The translations under genes were made by a program, and so were the position numbers. Positions 62,301 to 64,000 of a stretch of 64,000 bases of DNA are shown in pieces. Numbering within the stretch: the stretch's first letter is position 1; each line of letters starts with the position of its first letter. The DNA is taken from positions 25,446,863 to 25,510,862 of the forward strand of contig CM057135.1 in assembly GCA_029964075.1 (NCBI GenBank), in the 5' to 3' direction. Origin of the DNA: Patiria pectinifera (lineage: Eukaryota; Echinodermata; Asteroidea; Valvatida; Asterinidae). The notes under the pieces were generated by a model. The model searched no databases, was not told the origin of the DNA, and saw only the letters and a program-made list of their open reading frames with translations.

Positions 62301-64000
62301 CAACATAATTCTCCGGTACTGGTGACCTAAGATGGCAGTAGATGTGACCTGATATAAGATTCCATACGATGACCTCGCCGTCGTAGCTAGAGGTCGCTAG
62401 CAGGCTGGGTAGGCAGACTGCCACCGATAGAATGTCCTCCTTATGCCCGTCTCTCTGCAAAAACAGAAGAAAGACAATAGAATTATCATGCTGCGCAACT
62501 ATTTCAGTCAAGTTCCCTGTATCCAATAACAGTACTGAAGGATACTGGGGTGCTGTGGTCCAATGGTTTATGGTGTTCAATTCGTGTGCCATGGTACATG
62601 GGTTCAAATTCTGACCGTAGGAACATGGTGCTTGTGCTCTTGAGCAAGGCACTTTACCATTATTGTTTTGTCCTTCGGATGGGACGCAAAGCCGTAGGTC
62701 CTGTGGGTTGTGTAATGCACATTAAAGAACCCAGTAAACACTTATCGCTAAGAGAAGGGGTTCGCCCCGGTGTTTCTGGCAGTGGCTGCAATATGCGCCG
62801 CAGCACCTTGTAATCCCTTACAAGGTTCTACATAATGGGTCTCATATTTCTCATAAACTTTATTTATCTTTCTTTAATAAATGACATAATTTCCAGCGCC
62901 TCGATTACCTAATTGTTGGTAGATACGTGTGCTATAAGACTATATTTTTATTATTATTATAATGGTTTTTGTGCAAAAAGGAACCAGACTATTTTTCTTT
63001 CCAGCCTTGCTTTGATGACGTTGATTTGAATGGGATGCAACATGATGGCCGCAACATGATGATTGTCTATAACCATTGCACAATCCAACATTGGCTCTTC
63101 AGGAACTGTCATTACCCTTGCACATCAGGCTCATTGAACAGGCCAAAGACCATCTCAGCTCTTTGGGAAGTAGACAGCTCGATGCTGCCATATCAGTGCA
63201 AATGGTTCACTCAAACGCAACACCCATCTATGCCCTCACAGGTACCCATTGACGAAAATTGTCTTGCCCAAGGACACAGTCATCTTTATCAACTGGGTGG
63301 ATTCAAACCACTTTGTAGAATTACCAACAGATCTTCATAATTTAATTAACATGTTTTCAAAACACGTAGTTTGTGTGCCATTTTTGGCACATTTGACATT
63401 GCCGTAAGCATCGTACATTATTAAATACGAAAATGTACAAAATATACATTTTAACCCCAACTCCCCAGCATAATTTACTAGGAACCGTACCCATTCTGGC
63501 AAATTCCAAACCTCACATGGGAAATCGTACACACACACTATGGGACTTGGTTTCTGGAGGTATGCCAAACCCAATGTAAAAGACCATCAGTTTAGGGGTA
63601 CTGTACCCATCCGAACAGATTTCAACAAAACCTGCTGTTGGGCTTTGACGGGTTGAGTTCGGTTAGGGTTAATAGATGAAGAAAAATTGCTGTGGAAATT
63701 TAGGGCAACAGGCCAATCCATTCAGCCCCGCCCCCGTGATGTTTTAACCAATCACAGTAGTGATTCAAGTCTGACATGCATGCATTTGCATATGATGTGT
63801 GCATCTGGAGCATGCAGTGCTTCACTGGAGAGGTGTATGTGTTGTTTCCTGAATGCACAGTGGGCGTGGCCTAATGTTTATGTTCCTTACCAAGTCATCG
63901 GCCCATTTGGGCAGCGGGTGCTGTATGTGCCTGAAGTCCTCTGAGTTATCGGTGTACATGTTGATGTGACGATCCCAGCCCACCGAGATGATGAATCGGT
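53169..64000 (-). CDS. WD40-repeat protein of WDR49/WDR64 type, last 11 coding exons (5' end outside the window)
   Basis: Transcribed right to left. Eleven exons with consistent phases join into one frame ending at TAG 53171-53169. WD repeats are visible through their conserved strand endings: GWDRHINMY, DGEVIVWN, DGSIHFWN, GFVTAWD and DCTVRLWT, with GH/AH starts (DGHKEDILSV, WRAHIESIT). The linker ICKLLFLCTRKDNKNAAQLI then ASGPRG, and the segment WRAHIESITSM..., are features of the WDR49/WDR64/WDY group, which also has EF-hands at its N-terminus in many animals (not in this window). WDR64 and WDR49 cannot be separated here. Family members are linked to cilia and testis (known; inferred for this gene). 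The exon at 56825-57054 adds a strongly acidic tract. Confidence 0.85.
53463..53940 (+). mobile_element. TTAA MITE family A copy in a WDR intron
   Basis: Full-length ends TTAAAGGGAATGTACAACA and TTGTATCTTCCCTTTAA, both with TTAA. The central palindrome region has been lost by deletion. The only family A copy outside HMMR. Confidence 0.85.
54218..54461. mobile_element. MITE with GGGGCCAATTTCA termini, reference copy
   Basis: Ends GGGGCCAATTTCATGGTGCT and AGCGCCGTGAAATTGGCCCC are inverted; next to them GCTAAGCACA and TGTGCTTAGC pair too. 244 bp, no coding. Same family as 56400-56644, 38337-38582 and 25540-25814. Confidence 0.85.
54511..54623 (-). CDS. WDR gene, penultimate coding exon
   Basis: Minus-strand acceptor TTGTTTTTCAG, donor AAGAG/GTAGGA; 113 nt, phase 0 to 2. 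Encodes SDVISVSTFMTGTQFQYDDD and TIAEELKQKPFNKGTGK, outside the WD repeats, acidic then basic. Confidence 0.85.
55350..56023. mobile_element. TIR element filled with CACGAAT / CACGGTT words
   Basis: Ends AGCCCCAGTCACACATTC and GAATGTGTGACTGGGGCT are perfect inverted repeats. TTA is duplicated at 55347-55349 and 56024-56026, a 3-bp TTA duplication as in PIF/Harbinger elements. The interior consists of CCACGAATAT, CCACGGTT, TACGAAT, ACGGAT and similar words in many permutations. No transposase. Confidence 0.85.
56400..56644. mobile_element. MITE with GGCCCAATTTCA termini, second full copy
   Basis: Ends GGCCCAATTTCACAATGCTG and AGCGCCGTGAAATTGGCCCC. The inside matches 54218-54461 (TGGAGTTTTGGCTGGTAACC is exact in both). 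Confidence 0.85.
56825..57054 (-). CDS. WDR gene exon with acidic tract
   Basis: Minus-strand acceptor CCCTCTCTAG, donor AGGAAG/GTATGA; 230 nt, phase 1 to 0. Starts TLGQQQPWDIYNPSTYAHPM then VPYDVLVDPVSMPDHPVLDL, which follows the last WD repeat in this family, and ends in a Glu/Asp-rich run of about 30 residues (EEEEDDNQEGEEEEGEEP...). Confidence 0.88.
57055..58620 (-). other. WDR intron without recognised elements
   Basis: Contains a poly-G tract near 58036-58052 and AT-rich sequence. No exon or clear transposon was recognised. The frame at 58213-58449 has no family resemblance. Confidence 0.5.
58621..58709 (-). CDS. WDR gene exon with WD strand DCTVRLW
   Basis: Minus-strand acceptor TTTATTTTCAG, donor ATAG/GTAATC; 89 nt. 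The leading C completes Ser; encodes MNLVQSHNILLTSSLDCTVR then LWTTEGHYI, ending in phase 1. Typical LL(T/A)SS.D.TVRLW WD-repeat strand. Confidence 0.9.
58870..59105. repeat. Dispersed repeat E, copy 1
   Basis: About 235 bp that recurs at 63436-63671 with few differences (CTAGGAACCGTACCCATTC and GGGTTGAGTTCGGTTAGGGT exact in both). No inverted ends were identified. Both copies lie in WDR introns. Confidence 0.82.
59342..59375 (-). CDS. WDR gene micro-exon (34 nt)
   Basis: Minus-strand acceptor TTTTAGTACTAG, donor ACAAG/GTAAGA. It joins a leading C from the previous exon and AG to the next to give RSWRAHIESITS, the start of a WD repeat. It was found only by family pattern and phase; both neighbours fit. 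Confidence 0.85.
59606..59685 (+). repeat. tRNA-derived SINE head (Ser-like)
   Basis: AGCTCGGTGGTCGAGTGGTA and GTTGTGGGTTCGAGTCCCAC are A- and B-box parts around CTGCATTAGAAAGCAGGAG. The upstream GTGGTACCCGCTGCTATAT matches the SINE at 34364. Direct repeats of about 45 bp (ATTGATTTACAT.ACCCCGAC) flank it at 59508 and 59758. Confidence 0.65.
59863..59928 (-). CDS. WDR gene exon with WD strand GFVTAWD
   Basis: Minus-strand acceptor TTTTTATTTCAG, donor GCTC/GTACGT; 66 nt, phase 1 to 1. Encodes FVTAWDTEGYCQFGKEEEPP then A, ending one repeat and leading to the next. Confidence 0.87.
60058..60300. mobile_element. TTAA element with TTAACCAGTTCGCG termini
   Basis: Starts TTAACCAGTTCGCGCCGG and ends CCGACGTGAACTGGTTAA. 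The ends match family F (32221, 42146) but the interior differs and contains GATATTTCCGGCC repeated twice. Confidence 0.8.
60540..60618 (-). CDS. WDR gene exon
   Basis: Minus-strand acceptor GTCTGTTTCAG, donor AGAG/GTTAGT; 79 nt, phase 0 to 1. Encodes SKNSSAPVTTMQLTDDDSTL then FAGDARG: the MQLT.D...L..GDA.G pattern of a WD repeat's first half. Confidence 0.88.
60795..60905 (-). repeat. tRNA-derived SINE (minus strand)
   Basis: The minus strand reads GGGCTGGATAGCTCAGTTGG then TAGAGC (A box) and CGGAGGTCGTAGAGTCAGTT (degraded B-box side). It is preceded by CCTTGAACAAAGACATTGAT, which is also found before the SINE at 37453. Confidence 0.65.
61211..61269 (-). CDS. WDR gene exon with WD strand DGSIHFWN
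   Basis: Minus-strand acceptor TTCCTTTCAG, donor AGCTCG/GTAAAC; 59 nt, phase 1 to 0. Encodes SIHFWNVYNGGVLFSQFSS, with Gly completed from the previous exon. Confidence 0.88.
61561..61653 (-). CDS. WDR gene exon (inter-repeat segment)
   Basis: Minus-strand acceptor TGAAATTTGTTAG, donor AGAG/GTAAGG; 93 nt, phase 1 to 1. Encodes DGDNSICKLLFLCTRKDNKN then AAQLIASGPR, typical of this WDR subfamily. Confidence 0.88.
61654..62291 (-). other. WDR intron, no clear element
   Basis: AT-rich with a poly-G tract near 62190. Direct repeat GAAGATATGTTTTTCTTAAAC at 61675-61720. Nothing else was recognised. Confidence 0.5.
62292..62454 (-). CDS. WDR gene exon with WD strand DGEVIVWN
   Basis: Minus-strand acceptor GTTTTTGCAG, donor GAAC/GTAAGT; 163 nt, phase 0 to 1. 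Encodes DGHKEDILSVAVCLPSLLAT then SSYDGEVIVWNLISGHIYCH, a full WD unit with GH start and WN end. Confidence 0.92.
62550..62830 (+). repeat. SINE-like element with tRNA-like head
   Basis: The head GGTGCTGTGGTCCAATGGTT and ACATGGGTTCAAATTC resembles A and B boxes. The body contains GAGCAAGGCACTTTACCATT, TCCTTCGGATGGGACGCAAA and AGAAGGGGTTCGCCCCGGTG, a body type I associate with deuterostome SINEs (from memory, unverified). Confidence 0.6.
63436..63671. repeat. Dispersed repeat E, copy 2
   Basis: Matches 58870-59105 in the same orientation. AAAAGACCATCAGTTTAGGG and CAAAACCTGCTGTTGGGCTT are exact in both. Confidence 0.82.
63891..64000 (-). CDS. WDR gene exon, cut by the window edge
   Basis: Donor GACTTG/GTAAGG at 63890. 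The visible part encodes RFIISVGWDRHINMYTDNSE then DFRHIQHPLPKWADDL, in phase 0 at the donor. GWDR.INMY is the end strand of a WD repeat as in WDR49/WDR64. Confidence 0.88.

Overview
The window is a eukaryotic, intron-rich, repeat-dense nuclear segment, most likely from an invertebrate deuterostome. An echinoderm or other ambulacrarian is favoured and a lancelet is possible. This rests on multi-exon genes with animal splice sites, many TACATGTA-type words, abundant non-autonomous DNA transposons, tRNA-derived SINEs, and gene products closest to animal families. No prokaryotic, viral or autonomous transposon coding sequence was recognised.

Three genes are visible. (1) At the left edge on the minus strand (61-273) is the first coding exon of an unidentified type II membrane protein. 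(2) From 7774 to 42986 on the plus strand is a complete HMMR (RHAMM) orthologue that I assembled from 20 coding exons. The phases close exactly: 3792 nt, 1263 residues plus stop. The N-terminus (exons 1-2) and C-terminus (exons 18-20) are clear HMMR signatures. The middle is an enlarged coiled coil with a 43-residue repeat in exon 13 and four related, phase-2-symmetric exons (14-17). A phase-compatible alternative last exon (29182-29494) predicts a 450-residue truncated isoform with a basic, Ser-rich tail. (3) From 53169 to the right edge on the minus strand are the last 11 coding exons of a WD40-repeat protein of the WDR49/WDR64 type. It is convergent with HMMR.

Layout: 1-273 membrane-protein exon; 274-7640 intergenic, with a cluster of a 15-bp near-palindrome (2222-3890), an 8-bp-TSD word-filled element (4268-4611), a 9-bp-TSD element holding a tRNA-like promoter (4900-5473) and foldback elements; 7634-7773 putative HMMR promoter; 7774-42986 HMMR with introns full of TTAA-flanked MITEs; 43000-53100 HMMR 3' flank and intergenic repeats, including a nested mariner-like MITE; 53169-64000 WDR gene.

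The most unusual theme outside genes is a group of at least eight elements or arrays, each filled with its own short word (GACTCG, GAGTAC, TGCGTAT, CACGAAT, TAGCATTCC and others). At least two have inverted termini and exact 8-bp target-site duplications. A second theme is two unrelated TTAA MITE families that carry similar central palindromes. All repeat copy numbers are hand counts; exon borders come from splice consensus and phase, not transcripts.
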